Part shown: positions 18,754 to 27,062 of the stretch, one piece after another
Layout: each line of letters begins with the position of its first letter
How positions within the stretch are numbered: the stretch's first letter is position 1
From: Bradyrhizobium sp. CSS354
Lineage (GTDB): Bacteria > Pseudomonadota > Alphaproteobacteria > Rhizobiales > Xanthobacteraceae
DNA: 64,000 nt
Assembly (NCBI RefSeq): GCF_029051725.1
Contig: NZ_JAACFU010000018.1
Location: 96,571-160,570, forward strand
Reading direction: 5' to 3'
Notes under the pieces: model-generated
What the model was told of the DNA's origin: nothing
What the model saw: the letters and a program-made list of their open reading frames with translations, nothing else
The model's database searches: none
Translations under genes and position numbers: made by a program

Positions 18754-18993
18754 TTAAGCAAGCAATCCGAGCCGCTGAGCTATGGTGACCAGCTGTGCCA
18801 GAGACCGCACGTTCATCTTCTTCGTCGCTCGATGACGATGTGCCTTGATTGTCCGCTCCGTCGCTCCCACTTCACGCGATCTGCCTGTTGAGTCGTCCGC
18901 GCACGACAAGCTCGAATACTTGACGTTCACGTGCAATCAGTGTCGCCAGCATCGCCTGCATCTGCTGCAGCGCGCGTCCGCGACGAGCGTCGC
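18754..18993 (-). pseudogene. C-terminal remnant of a FixJ/LuxR-type response regulator, frameshifted
   Basis: The minus strand carries a LuxR-type helix-turn-helix in two frames: LATLIARERQVFELVVRGRL NRQIA, then a stop, then EVGATERTIKAHRHRATKKM up to the end LAQRLGL-type helix and a stop at 18754. Joining them needs two extra bases at a CGCG run (GCGTGAA where GCGCGTGAA is expected). The receiver domain is absent, and the remnant abuts the stop codon of the phasin gene. It is closest to FixJ/TodR-type regulators by pattern. Confidence 0.75.
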
Positions 18994-19344
18994 TCAATTC
19001 TTCGGTGCAAACGCTTCGGTCGCCGCCTTCATGGCAGACTCGCCCATGCTTCTGGTTTGCTCGGTGAGCAATCGCATTTGGGCCTGGAAGAAATCAGACT
19101 GGATCTCGAGGGCGTCCTTCATGTCCTTGGCCTGCATGAGCTTGTCGCCGAGGTCGAACGTCGCGGTGACGTTGCGCTGCATGTAGCCGCAGAACTCCTT
19201 AGCGCCGCTTGCAATCGGCAGCTTCGAGGCACTTAAGCCCATTTCCAGCTGCTCGAAATATTCGGCGTTGGCCTTCCGCAGGCGAACAAGCGTCTCGGCG
19301 AGCATCGTGCGGATACCCGCTGCGGATGGATTGCTATCGGCCAT
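18994..19344 (-). CDS. Phasin family protein
   Basis: 116 aa from ATG 19344, which follows AAGGAGGAA; the longer reading to 19386 has no such site. All-helical, with heptad-like stretches (LRKANAEYFEQLEMGL, LEIQSDFFQAQMRLLTEQTR, MGESAMKAATEAF) typical of phasin_2 proteins that coat polyhydroxyalkanoate granules. It starts 17 bp after the stop of the upstream alpha/beta hydrolase, so it is the last gene of that operon. The operon context supports a PHA-related role. Confidence 0.88.
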   Translation of the reverse strand: MADSNPSAAGIRTMLAETLVRLRKANAEYFEQLEMGLSASKLPIASGAKEFCGYMQRNVTATFDLGDKLMQAKDMKDALEIQSDFFQAQMRLLTEQTRSMGESAMKAATEAFAPKN

Positions 19345-19361
19345 GGTGTCATTCCTCCTTG

Positions 19362-20225
19362 TTACGCAGCAAGTCCCCCGAACCACGCACCAAAATAGCC
19401 GGCGTAGAGCGCGGGCATTTCAAGGTTCATCGAATGTCCGATACCGGGCACCACGACGAGGCGACAGTCTGGCATTGCCGCGGCCATCGCATGAAGATCG
19501 GCGGGGGGGATCCAGCCGTCCCGTTCGCCCCACAATACCAGATGCGAATGCCCGATCTGCGGCATGCGGCTCTCCAATTCCCGGCTCTCCCGCTCGCGCG
19601 TGAGATTGACGGGTGTCCCGATCCAGATGCCTTCGGAGACGCCGAAGCTTTGTTCGATAATCCGCTCGAACAGCGCCTGGATGTCCGCGCCCCCTGGACG
19701 GAATTGCGGGACCTTATTCGGCGCCATGCTTTCTGGGATAAACAGGGATGAGGCCGCGGTCGCCATCACCGAACGGGTCAACTCTTTGCTCGCCATCATG
19801 GCTCGGAACAGTCCGATCTGATCGGTATTGAAGGCCATCCCCAGCGGCGTGACCGGATCAAGCGCGAACACCCGTCCGAAACGGCGCGGTTGCATCAGCA
19901 GCATACGGGCCGCAATGATGCCGCCGGTCGAATGCGTTGCAAGATGGCAATAGTTGATATCCAGGGTGTCGAGCGCAGCCAGCATGTCCTTTGCGTGCTG
20001 CAGCATCGTGTAGTTGGTATAGTCGACCGTAGGCTTCGGCCGGTCGCTGTCGCCGCAACCGCGCCAGTCGATGCCGATGACGCGAAGACCAGAAGGAAAC
20101 AGCGGGGCAGCGAGTTCGATCCAGTCCTTGCTGGCGAGATTGCCGTGGATGAAGACGACGGTGACGTCGCCTCGTCCCCACTCCCGCCAGCCCAGCTGGA
20201 CTTCGCCTGCCTGCACCCTCGGCAT
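19362..20225 (-). CDS. Alpha/beta hydrolase upstream of phasin
   Basis: 287 aa. HGNLASKDW is the oxyanion-hole region (27-35), GIDWRGCGDSDRP follows strand 4, the nucleophile is S99 in ATHSTGG, and GIGHSMNLEMP near the C-terminus supplies the His. The elbow has Thr-His-Ser in place of Gly-x-Ser. No signal peptide, so cytoplasmic, as expected for an enzyme acting at or near PHA granules together with the adjacent phasin. Depolymerase, thioesterase or haloalkane/epoxide-type activities are alternatives. It follows the double-hydrolase gene by 137 bp. Confidence 0.85.
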   Translation of the reverse strand: MPRVQAGEVQLGWREWGRGDVTVVFIHGNLASKDWIELAAPLFPSGLRVIGIDWRGCGDSDRPKPTVDYTNYTMLQHAKDMLAALDTLDINYCHLATHSTGGIIAARMLLMQPRRFGRVFALDPVTPLGMAFNTDQIGLFRAMMASKELTRSVMATAASSLFIPESMAPNKVPQFRPGGADIQALFERIIEQSFGVSEGIWIGTPVNLTRERESRELESRMPQIGHSHLVLWGERDGWIPPADLHAMAAAMPDCRLVVVPGIGHSMNLEMPALYAGYFGAWFGGLAA

Positions 20226-20362
20226 CAACCGGCCCTACTTGTTGAGGCCGGCGGTAGGCGCGGCCCCGGGCGGTGTCGGAGCCACCGGCAAGGCCGAGAC
20301 CACCGCCCCCTTGAGCATGCGGTCGGTCCCGAGCGGCGATGACGTGTCGACGCTTCCCCGCG

Positions 20363-22741
20363 TCACGAAATCACGACATCGGACGAGTATTCGACCGGAT
20401 TGTCTGTGTGAATGAAATGCCCGCTCTCCGGATAGATCTTGAGGATCGGCCGATTGCCCGCATTGGTCATGCGCGTCATGAACGGCGTGATGGCGTCGCG
20501 TCCGAGGTCTGTCAGCCCGTTGAATGCCGGCGTCGGGATGAACGGCTCCTTGTCGCCGAATGCGAGGAAGATCGGCGCCTTGATCTGCGTGAGCCGCTCG
20601 TACAGGTTCTTCGGATCATCCTGCTGCAGCTCGGCGCCGATCGTGTAGATGTCGTAGATAAAGATGTTACACCACTGCTCCAGCTCCTTTGCATTGCCCT
20701 TGGTCAGTCCGACGCGCTGCTCGGTGTGGAGGCGGGCATATTCGCTGTCGCTGAAGAAATAGCCGCTTTTGGCAGCCGACACCGCGCCGGTCTCCGGGTC
20801 ACGCTTCTTGAAGTAGAAGAAGTCACGGATGTTCTGCTCGTCACGCGCCTTCTCCGCGGCAAGGATGCCCGTCTGGTCCCAGGTCGCCCTCCATTTGCCG
20901 AAGTCATGATCGAAGGCCGGGTCGAACAGTGGCGCCTTTTTGCCCTTGGCGATGGTGATCTCGCGCGGATATTCCTCGAGACCTGACGGCGCCTCCAGCG
21001 CCAAGCCCTGCACTGCATCCGGCCAGGTCAGGGCATAGCCCATCACGAACTGACCGCCGAGCGAATGGCCGAGATAATACGCCTTCTTGACGCCGAGCTG
21101 GTTGACGACGAGGTCGTAGATGACCTCGCGCATGTCCTGCATCGTGCGCGCCGGACTCTTGTCGAGATTGCCGGGCCCGGACATGCCGTAATGCGGCAGG
21201 TCGGGCACGATCACGCGAAGGCCGCTGCGCAGCGCATACTGCATGATATTGCCGTAGTGACCGCCGAAAGCGCCTTTGCCATGGATGACGACGAGGACCT
21301 TCGGATCCTTGTCCGTGCCGGCATATTCATCCATGTAGCCGATCTGCCAGGAATTGCCGCCCTTGTCCTTGGCATTGGCGTATTTGACCGGATAGGGGTA
21401 GGTCACGAACTCCTTCCAGAACGACTTTTTGGGGTCGATGTTCTCTGCGACGCCGGGCACCCGATAATTCTTGTCAATGAATTTCTGCGCGCGGTCGAGG
21501 CTCGCCACATCATCCATGAACGCAACGAACTTCGGATCATTCTTGCGCTGGTTGATGATCGGAAACACACCATAGTGGGCGACCGGGCTTTCCTGAGCAA
21601 TAAGGTCCGCGCCAGGCACGCGATCGACTGCCTTCTGAGCCAGCTTGAAGTTCAGCCACAGGTCATTCGTGATGTGCATCACCAGCGTCCGCGCCTGGAT
21701 GCGGCCGAGATAAGGGTTGATGTTGTGCGTTTCGCCGACACGGTTGCGCCAGACCAGGTCGACCGCATCGTAAAGCTTGGCACGGTTGACGACGTTCAAC
21801 GCCGCCTTTTCGTTCGGGGGGTCCCAATAGAAGATTTCGGGCTGGACGGCGCCCCAATTCTGGGTCGTACGGAAGGCAAAGTCATAGCCCGTCATGCCGA
21901 GGATCGACCAGCCGAACGCCACGCCCGGCATCGGATGCTTCTCTTTGGCCAGCTTGTAATAATCACCCTTGGTGTCCTGCCACACCGGATCGGATTCGAT
22001 CGCTGCCGTCATCATCTGGAATGTCCAGTTGCCGACCGGATCTTCGCCATCCGATTGCGTGGTGCCGCCGATCGGCATCATTGCGCCGATATATTCGGGA
22101 TGCATCACGCCCCAGACATAGGTCTGCGTGCCGCCCATGGAAACGCCGGACACCAACGCAACGCGCGCGACCTTCAGCCCGTCGCGCAGCATCCGGTAGT
22201 TGGCCTGGACCATGTCGTAGTAACTGTACTGCGGAAACTTTACGCCGAGACCGTCCGAAGGTTTGCTGGCGCCCCAGGTCCCAAGCGGATCGACCATGAT
22301 GACATAGTAGCGATCCGTATCGATCGGCCGGCCCGGGCCGATAATTGGCACGGTGCCTGACAAGGCTGCTCCTTTGACCCACTGCTCGTACATGTCGGTG
22401 GAGTCGCCGGAATAATATGAGTTGATGACAACGGCATTGGTGATCTCACCGGCGGCGTTGCGGCGCGGCGTACCGACCGCGATATAGGCCGTGTGCACTT
22501 TCCCGGCGCCAAGCGATTCCAGGGTGACACCGCCCTCCCCGCCATTCTCCCACTTCGAGGGATCGGCGAGATCGTACTTGCCGCCAAGTCGGAAATTCGC
22601 GATCTCATAGGTCTTCTTCAGCCCGTCATGCTGCATCTGCGATGAGCGGCGCGTGAAGGGCTGCGCGACCGCGAGCGATGTCCCGATCAACAGCAACAGC
22701 AGGCTGATGAGATATCGCCGCATGACATGTCTCCCGATCAT
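20363..22741 (-). CDS. Exported protein with two complete alpha/beta-hydrolase domains
   Basis: 792 aa from ATG 22741, with GGAGGA 8 bp before it; the open frame upstream to 23260 is antisense shadow. The signal peptide RRYLISLLLLLIGTSLAVA ends near residue 26. Domain 1 (about 40-400) resembles the homoserine-acetyltransferase branch: nucleophile S201 in GVSMGG, candidate Asp360 and His389. Domain 2 (about 440-792) is a standard hydrolase: VVIHGKGAFGGHYGN, DLPHYGMSGPG, nucleophile S560 in GHSLGG, Asp in FGDKEPF, His775 in ESGHFIHTD. Both triads look intact. A FixK-type box is centred about 70 bp upstream. Periplasmic esterase or depolymerase roles are plausible; substrate unknown. Confidence 0.85.
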   Translation of the reverse strand: MIGRHVMRRYLISLLLLLIGTSLAVAQPFTRRSSQMQHDGLKKTYEIANFRLGGKYDLADPSKWENGGEGGVTLESLGAGKVHTAYIAVGTPRRNAAGEITNAVVINSYYSGDSTDMYEQWVKGAALSGTVPIIGPGRPIDTDRYYVIMVDPLGTWGASKPSDGLGVKFPQYSYYDMVQANYRMLRDGLKVARVALVSGVSMGGTQTYVWGVMHPEYIGAMMPIGGTTQSDGEDPVGNWTFQMMTAAIESDPVWQDTKGDYYKLAKEKHPMPGVAFGWSILGMTGYDFAFRTTQNWGAVQPEIFYWDPPNEKAALNVVNRAKLYDAVDLVWRNRVGETHNINPYLGRIQARTLVMHITNDLWLNFKLAQKAVDRVPGADLIAQESPVAHYGVFPIINQRKNDPKFVAFMDDVASLDRAQKFIDKNYRVPGVAENIDPKKSFWKEFVTYPYPVKYANAKDKGGNSWQIGYMDEYAGTDKDPKVLVVIHGKGAFGGHYGNIMQYALRSGLRVIVPDLPHYGMSGPGNLDKSPARTMQDMREVIYDLVVNQLGVKKAYYLGHSLGGQFVMGYALTWPDAVQGLALEAPSGLEEYPREITIAKGKKAPLFDPAFDHDFGKWRATWDQTGILAAEKARDEQNIRDFFYFKKRDPETGAVSAAKSGYFFSDSEYARLHTEQRVGLTKGNAKELEQWCNIFIYDIYTIGAELQQDDPKNLYERLTQIKAPIFLAFGDKEPFIPTPAFNGLTDLGRDAITPFMTRMTNAGNRPILKIYPESGHFIHTDNPVEYSSDVVIS

Positions 22742-22803
22742 GGCGAATTCCTCCGGCAGGCTTTGATTTTTGCCGAAAGCTAGGAGCGGACGCGGCGCGA
22801 CCT

Positions 22804-22817
22804 TTGATCTAGCGCAA
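22804..22817. promoter_or_regulatory. FNR/FixK-type box in a bidirectional promoter
   Basis: TTGATCTAGCGCAA fits the FixK2 pattern TTG(A/C)-N6-(T/G)CAA. Its centre is 69 bp from the ATG at 22741 (minus) and 67 bp from the ATG at 22877 (plus). A start site at the usual 41.5-bp distance would give 25-28-base leaders on both sides. Confidence 0.55.
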
Positions 22818-22876
22818 GGGAATTCGAACTGCCCGCGCGAGAATTTTGAGGACGAATTACATGCCGGGTCGCCGCG

Positions 22877-23803
22877 ATGCCTTTCCTCACCCACGGCTCC
22901 TACCGGATCCGGTATGAGCTCGACGGTCCTGCGACGGCACCGGCCTACGTGCTGGTCAATGGACTGACTCAATATTCCGAACTGTGGACCGCTTATCGCG
23001 ACGCGCTCATCGCACGGGGCTTTCGCGTCGCGACATTCGATCTGCTCGGCCAGGGCGCCTCCGACAAGCCCACGCTTTTCATCAATCAGGACGACCATGT
23101 CCTTGCGCTGCATCGCTTGATCGAGATGCTCGGTGAAGGTCCGGTCTTCCTCAGTGGAATCAGCTTCGGCGGCCTGATCGCGCTGCGCTACGCGATCGAG
23201 CATGGGGCGCGCCTCTCGGGTCTGGTGCCAATGAGTTGCTTTGCCGAGCTTTCGCCTCAACTTCTCCTGATCGGCAACGCACTACGCACCGGCCTAATTC
23301 TGGGTGGAACCGGCTATCTCCAGGATCTGCTGCTGCCGATGAATCTGTCCGATGAATGGTTGAAGCCGCTGTTGGACAAGCTCGACGGGGTCAAGCGGCA
23401 GGGCTGGCTGGTAAATGACCTCTACGCGTTGCAGAACCTGATGGAGTCGTTCCTCGACTTCCAGCCGCTGACGCCGCAACTCGCCTCGATCGCCGTCCCA
23501 ACCATGATCCTGAACGGAGAGTTCGACTTCCTGACGCCGCGCGCCCTCCACGAGACCCTGCGAGTCGGAATCCCCAACAGCGCGCTCGTGATCATCCCGG
23601 GCGCCTATCACGCTTTCACGTTGGAAAAGGGTGCACTCACAGCCGACCTGCTCGCGCGCTTCGCCGATGACGTGCTGGCAGGACGCTGGGAGGGTAACAA
23701 GGCGGTCCGGATTGCGCCGGAAGATCCTGGCGGTGAGCTCACTCCATTTCCCGCCGGGTACGACCATCTGCGCGCCATCCCCGTTCAGAAGACGCTGCGA
23801 TGA
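22877..23803 (+). CDS. Alpha/beta hydrolase, divergent from the double-hydrolase gene
   Basis: 308 aa. Pattern: YVLVNGLTQYSELW (25-38), TFDLLGQGASDKP, nucleophile S96 in SGISFGG, Asp in NGEFDFLTP and His in PGAYHAF. Length and motifs resemble 3-oxoadipate-enol-lactonase-like and PHA-depolymerase-like cytoplasmic hydrolases. No signal peptide. The stop overlaps the next start by 4 bp (ATGA), so it is translationally coupled to the hypothetical gene. The shared FixK-type box suggests induction at low oxygen. Confidence 0.85.
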   Translation: MPFLTHGSYRIRYELDGPATAPAYVLVNGLTQYSELWTAYRDALIARGFRVATFDLLGQGASDKPTLFINQDDHVLALHRLIEMLGEGPVFLSGISFGGLIALRYAIEHGARLSGLVPMSCFAELSPQLLLIGNALRTGLILGGTGYLQDLLLPMNLSDEWLKPLLDKLDGVKRQGWLVNDLYALQNLMESFLDFQPLTPQLASIAVPTMILNGEFDFLTPRALHETLRVGIPNSALVIIPGAYHAFTLEKGALTADLLARFADDVLAGRWEGNKAVRIAPEDPGGELTPFPAGYDHLRAIPVQKTLR

Positions 23804-24393
23804 GCGGATTTCTCGGACCACTCGACTCCGAAGGTCGCGTGCCGCCGAGCCAGCAGACCCGCATCGCCGCTTTCCTGATCTCGGCCCATGGCGCCCTCGC
23901 AAGACAGTTCGCCCTCGCCCTGCCGGCTAAGTTCGAGGCCGGCTGGCAGACAGAATTGAACGCTCAGTTCTACCGCGAAAGCGAGATCGTCTCGCTTTTG
24001 ATGCGGGCAACCGCATGGGTGCCGGATCTCACCCTGGGTTACATGGCCGTGTCCTGGGAGGCCGCCTGGCTTCCGACGCCGAACGAAGGCATGGCCGATC
24101 GCTCTCTCTGGCAAGCAGTCCATCTTGCCACGCTCGCGCACGCCCTCCACGCCGCAATCCGGCCAGCGGCGTTGTTACCGGTCGAGGCAAACGCGAATGA
24201 CCCCTTCGTGATGGCGTTGCGCCGCATCGAGTTCGAGAGCGGGCGTCTGTTGCAGGCACAAATCCTGTTCCTGAAAGGTCCCGACCTATTACCCTTCCGC
24301 GACACCGTCAGTACAGTCCTGGAAAGCCGACACACCGAACTGCGCAAGCTCTGGCACGACACGCTCGCGAGCCTGGGAATCGTCCGCGAATGA
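23800..24393 (+). CDS. Hypothetical protein coupled to an alpha/beta hydrolase
   Basis: 197 aa, overlapping the hydrolase stop by 4 bp. I do not recognise the family. It is mostly predicted helical, with two Ala/Leu-rich helices (TRIAAFLISAHGALARQFAL and VHLATLAHALHAAIRPAALL) and aromatic-rich segments, and has no signal peptide. Position between PHA-type hydrolases and CoA-transferase genes suggests a role in granule or acyl-CoA metabolism, but this is context only. Confidence 0.7.
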   Translation: MSGFLGPLDSEGRVPPSQQTRIAAFLISAHGALARQFALALPAKFEAGWQTELNAQFYRESEIVSLLMRATAWVPDLTLGYMAVSWEAAWLPTPNEGMADRSLWQAVHLATLAHALHAAIRPAALLPVEANANDPFVMALRRIEFESGRLLQAQILFLKGPDLLPFRDTVSTVLESRHTELRKLWHDTLASLGIVRE

Positions 24394-24402
24394 TGCGGAG
24401 CC

Positions 24403-24416
24403 TTGACGCAGATCAA
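24403..24416 (+). promoter_or_regulatory. FNR/FixK-type box upstream of the CoA-transferase operon
   Basis: TTGACGCAGATCAA (TTGA-N6-TCAA). Its centre lies 74 bp before the ATG at 24484, leaving a 33-base leader for a start site 41.5 bp downstream. Confidence 0.65.
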
Positions 24417-24483
24417 AGCACCGCGACTTCCGCCCTCCAGCATTCATTGACCGTCCTGCACGCGCCGACCGGAGTTCTCCCTC

Positions 24484-25131
24484 ATGAAGGCCATTTCCCT
24501 CGAAGAAGCCGTCGCAATGATCCCGGCCGGCGCGAGTGTCATGGTCGGCGGGTTCATGGGTGTCGGAACACCAGAGCGCCTGCTCGACGAGGTGGTTCGG
24601 CAGAAGAAGAGCGGCCTCTCGCTGATCTGCAACGACGCGGCGATCCCCGGCAAGGGCGTCGGCAAGCTGTTCGATGCTGCGCTGGTCGCGCGATTGACCG
24701 CAACGCATATCGGTCTGAATCCGAAAGCACAGCAGCAAATGTTGGCGAACCAGATCGTCGTCGATCTGGTACCCCAGGGAACCTTCGTCGAGCGCATTCG
24801 TGCGGGTGGATGCGGGCTGGGTGGAGTTTTGACGCCAACCGGCGTCGGCACGCTGGTTGCGCAGGGCAAGCGCGAGATCGAAGTCGACGGAAAGCCTTTT
24901 CTGCTTGAGACAGCCTTGCGTGCACAGTTTGCGCTGGTGCACGCCTTCCTTGCCGACTACCTCGGCAACTTGGCGTACGCGCTGACCTCGCGCAACTTCA
25001 ATCCAGTCATGGCGATGGCCGCCGACACCGTGATCGTCACGGCTGAGAACATCGTGCCTATCGGCGTGATCGCGCCCGACCACGTCGTGACGCCGGCGCC
25101 GCTGGTCGACTACCTCATTACAAACGGGTGA
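24484..25131 (+). CDS. CoA-transferase subunit A (AtoD/ScoA-like)
   Basis: 215 aa. It has the class I CoA-transferase alpha features: the N-terminal SVMVGGFMGVGTPERLLDE (CoA-binding glycine loop), ICNDAAIPGKGVGKLFD, and GGVLTPTGVGT in the middle. It is followed after 3 bp by subunit B, and together they move CoA between short acyl acids, such as acetoacetyl-CoA/acetate or butyryl-CoA/acetate. The VGGFMGVG loop is closer to AtoD-type acetate:CoA transferases than to succinyl-dependent ones, but that distinction is weak. FixK-type box upstream. Confidence 0.9.
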   Translation: MKAISLEEAVAMIPAGASVMVGGFMGVGTPERLLDEVVRQKKSGLSLICNDAAIPGKGVGKLFDAALVARLTATHIGLNPKAQQQMLANQIVVDLVPQGTFVERIRAGGCGLGGVLTPTGVGTLVAQGKREIEVDGKPFLLETALRAQFALVHAFLADYLGNLAYALTSRNFNPVMAMAADTVIVTAENIVPIGVIAPDHVVTPAPLVDYLITNG

Positions 25132-25134
25132 CGC

Positions 25135-25785
25135 ATGGATCCGCAGACCATCATCGCCCGGCGCGTCGCCAAGGAACTTCGGAGCGGCGACCTCGTCAAT
25201 CTCGGCATCGGTATCCCGACGCTGGTCGCAAGCTACGTGCCAACGGACTTGAAAGTGTTCTTCCAGTCGGAAAACGGTCTGATCGGAACGGGGCCCATCC
25301 CCGAGCAAGGCCTGGCGCATCCAACGCTAACGGACGCAGGGGGGCGCCCAATCAGTGCGCTGCCCGGGGCCTCCACCTTCGACAGCGCGATGTCTTTCGG
25401 ACTGATCCGTGGCGGCCATGTCGACGTCACGGTGCTTGGCGGCCTTCAAGTCGATGCCCATGGCCATCTGGCCAACTGGATGATCCCGGGCAAGATGGTT
25501 CCTGGCATGGGCGGCGCCATGGATCTCGTCAGCGGCGCCAAGCGGGTCATCGTCGCCATGCAGCACGCAGCAAAGGGCAAGTCGAAGATTGTTGCGAAGT
25601 GCAGCTTGCCGCTGACCTCGGCGCGGCCGGTGAATCTGGTCGTCACCGACTTGGCTGTGATCGGCTTTGCCGACGGCAGAGCGACGCTTCTTGAGACCGC
25701 GCCGGGCGTCACGATCGGCGAAGTGATGGCTGCGACGGAAGCCGACCTCCTCGTCGGCGACCATGTCCCGGAGATGATGATCTGA
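25135..25785 (+). CDS. CoA-transferase subunit B (AtoA/ScoB-like)
   Basis: 216 aa. The catalytic glutamate E46 is in the SENGLIG motif, which forms the covalent glutamyl-CoA intermediate in this family. Downstream are the usual GGRPISALPGAS, GLIRGGHVDVTVLGGLQVD and GMGGAMDLVSGAKR segments. Full length for a separate B subunit. It forms the heteromeric enzyme with the preceding A subunit. Confidence 0.93.
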   Translation: MDPQTIIARRVAKELRSGDLVNLGIGIPTLVASYVPTDLKVFFQSENGLIGTGPIPEQGLAHPTLTDAGGRPISALPGASTFDSAMSFGLIRGGHVDVTVLGGLQVDAHGHLANWMIPGKMVPGMGGAMDLVSGAKRVIVAMQHAAKGKSKIVAKCSLPLTSARPVNLVVTDLAVIGFADGRATLLETAPGVTIGEVMAATEADLLVGDHVPEMMI

Positions 25786-25796
25786 AGGTGAAGGAC

Positions 25797-26255
25797 ATGC
25801 GGATAATTGGCGATTTCGATGAGATAAGATCCGCGGTCGGCACCGAAATCGGCGCCAGCGACTGGATCGAGGTGACGCAGGACCGGATCAACAAGTTTGC
25901 GGAGGCGACCTGCGATGAACAGTGGATCCATGTCGACCAGGAGCGCGCAAGGACGGAAATGCCCGGCGGCACCACCATCGCCCACGGCATGTTGTCCCTG
26001 GCGTTGGCGCCGATGTTCATCCGCTCTGTGATGGGGTTGAAAGGCCTCCGAAATACCCTGAACTACGGCGCCGACAGGATCAGGTATCTTTCGCCGGTCC
26101 CGGCGGGATCGAAGCTGCGCGGCCGCGTTAGCGTTGCTGAGACGGAGGACGTGCCTCCCGATGGGCTGCGCGTGAACTATCATCTGGTCATCGAGATCGA
26201 AGGCGGCAAACGACCGGCCTGCGTCGCCGAGTTGATCGCCCTGCACTATCGTTGA
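25797..26255 (+). CDS. MaoC/NodN-like hotdog-fold dehydratase
   Basis: 152 aa from ATG 25797, after GAAGGTGAAGG; a GTG at 25788 is the alternative. The pattern QDRINKFAEATCDEQWIHVD has the catalytic Asp and His of (R)-specific enoyl-CoA hydratases, and GGTTIAHGMLSLAL follows. In most NodN/PhaJ-like relatives the residue before that Asp is Gly; here it is Cys. It is the last gene of the CoA-transferase operon, and would interconvert crotonyl-CoA-type substrates and (R)-3-hydroxyacyl-CoA, the PHA monomer. Convergent with fabI, 18 bp away. Confidence 0.85.
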   Translation: MRIIGDFDEIRSAVGTEIGASDWIEVTQDRINKFAEATCDEQWIHVDQERARTEMPGGTTIAHGMLSLALAPMFIRSVMGLKGLRNTLNYGADRIRYLSPVPAGSKLRGRVSVAETEDVPPDGLRVNYHLVIEIEGGKRPACVAELIALHYR

Positions 26256-26273
26256 GTCGCGTTCCCGTCCTCA

Positions 26274-27062
26274 TCAATCGATGATGTGATAACCGCCATC
26301 AATATAGAGAACGCTTCCCGTAATGAGCTTGGCGCCGTCGAGTGCGAGAAATGCCGTGGCGTTGCCGACGTCGTCAATGCTGACGAGACTGCGCGCCGGC
26401 GCCTTGGATTGCGCCTTGTCCATCAGTTCGTCGAAGTCGGGAATGCCTGATGCCGCTCGCGTGGCCAGCGGTCCGGGCGAGATCGCGTGCACGCGGATTC
26501 CCCTCGGACCCAGCTCGGCGGCGATGTAGCGCACCGAGGCCTCGAGCGCTGCCTTGGCTACGCCCATGACATTGTAGTTCTCGACCACCATCTGGCTGCC
26601 ATAATAGGTCATGGTAAACATGGTGCCGCCGTTTTTCATCAGCGGCTCGGCCAGATGAGCCATGCGCATGAAGGACCAGCAAGAGACCTCCATCGTCTTC
26701 AGGAAACCGTCGCGGCCGACGTCCACCACACGTCCGTGCAAGGCTTCCTTCGGTGAGAAGGCGATCGAATGCAGCAGGAAATCGAGTTGGCCCCAGTCCC
26801 TCTCGATCCGGGCAAACACGTCTTCAGTCTGCCCCTCCGTCATGACGTCGAGGGGCATGAAAATAGACGCCTCGAGTGCCTGCGCAAGAGGCTCGACGTG
26901 CTTCTTCGCGCGCTCGTTCAGGTAGGTGACGGCGACATCCGCGCCGAGGGCGCGAAAGGCCTTGGCGCACCCCCATGCGATCGACTGGTCGTTGGCGATG
27001 CCTACGACGAGGCCTTTTTTCCCCTTCAGGGCAATCTTGGAATCTGGAAACACTGGAATCAT
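26274..27062 (-). CDS. fabI: Enoyl-ACP reductase, FabI-type
   Basis: 262 aa from ATG 27062, with GGAGAGGG upstream. SDR fold: GKKGLVVGIANDQSIAWGCA (nucleotide loop), LLHSIAFSPKEAL, and the FabI Tyr-x6-Lys in ENYNVMGVAKAAL. SPGPLATRAASGI and the end GSVLYIDGGYHI are standard. It overlaps the acetate kinase stop by 4 bp. Bradyrhizobium genomes usually carry other fabI copies, so this one is probably specialised to the acyl-phosphate operon (inference). Confidence 0.92.
   Translation of the reverse strand: MIPVFPDSKIALKGKKGLVVGIANDQSIAWGCAKAFRALGADVAVTYLNERAKKHVEPLAQALEASIFMPLDVMTEGQTEDVFARIERDWGQLDFLLHSIAFSPKEALHGRVVDVGRDGFLKTMEVSCWSFMRMAHLAEPLMKNGGTMFTMTYYGSQMVVENYNVMGVAKAALEASVRYIAAELGPRGIRVHAISPGPLATRAASGIPDFDELMDKAQSKAPARSLVSIDDVGNATAFLALDGAKLITGSVLYIDGGYHIID

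Noticed and set aside
20363..23260. Single 965-codon reading including the region upstream of the double hydrolase
   Set aside because: The extra 170 residues are antisense to the divergent hydrolase; the ATG at 22741 has a strong ribosome site and signal peptide.
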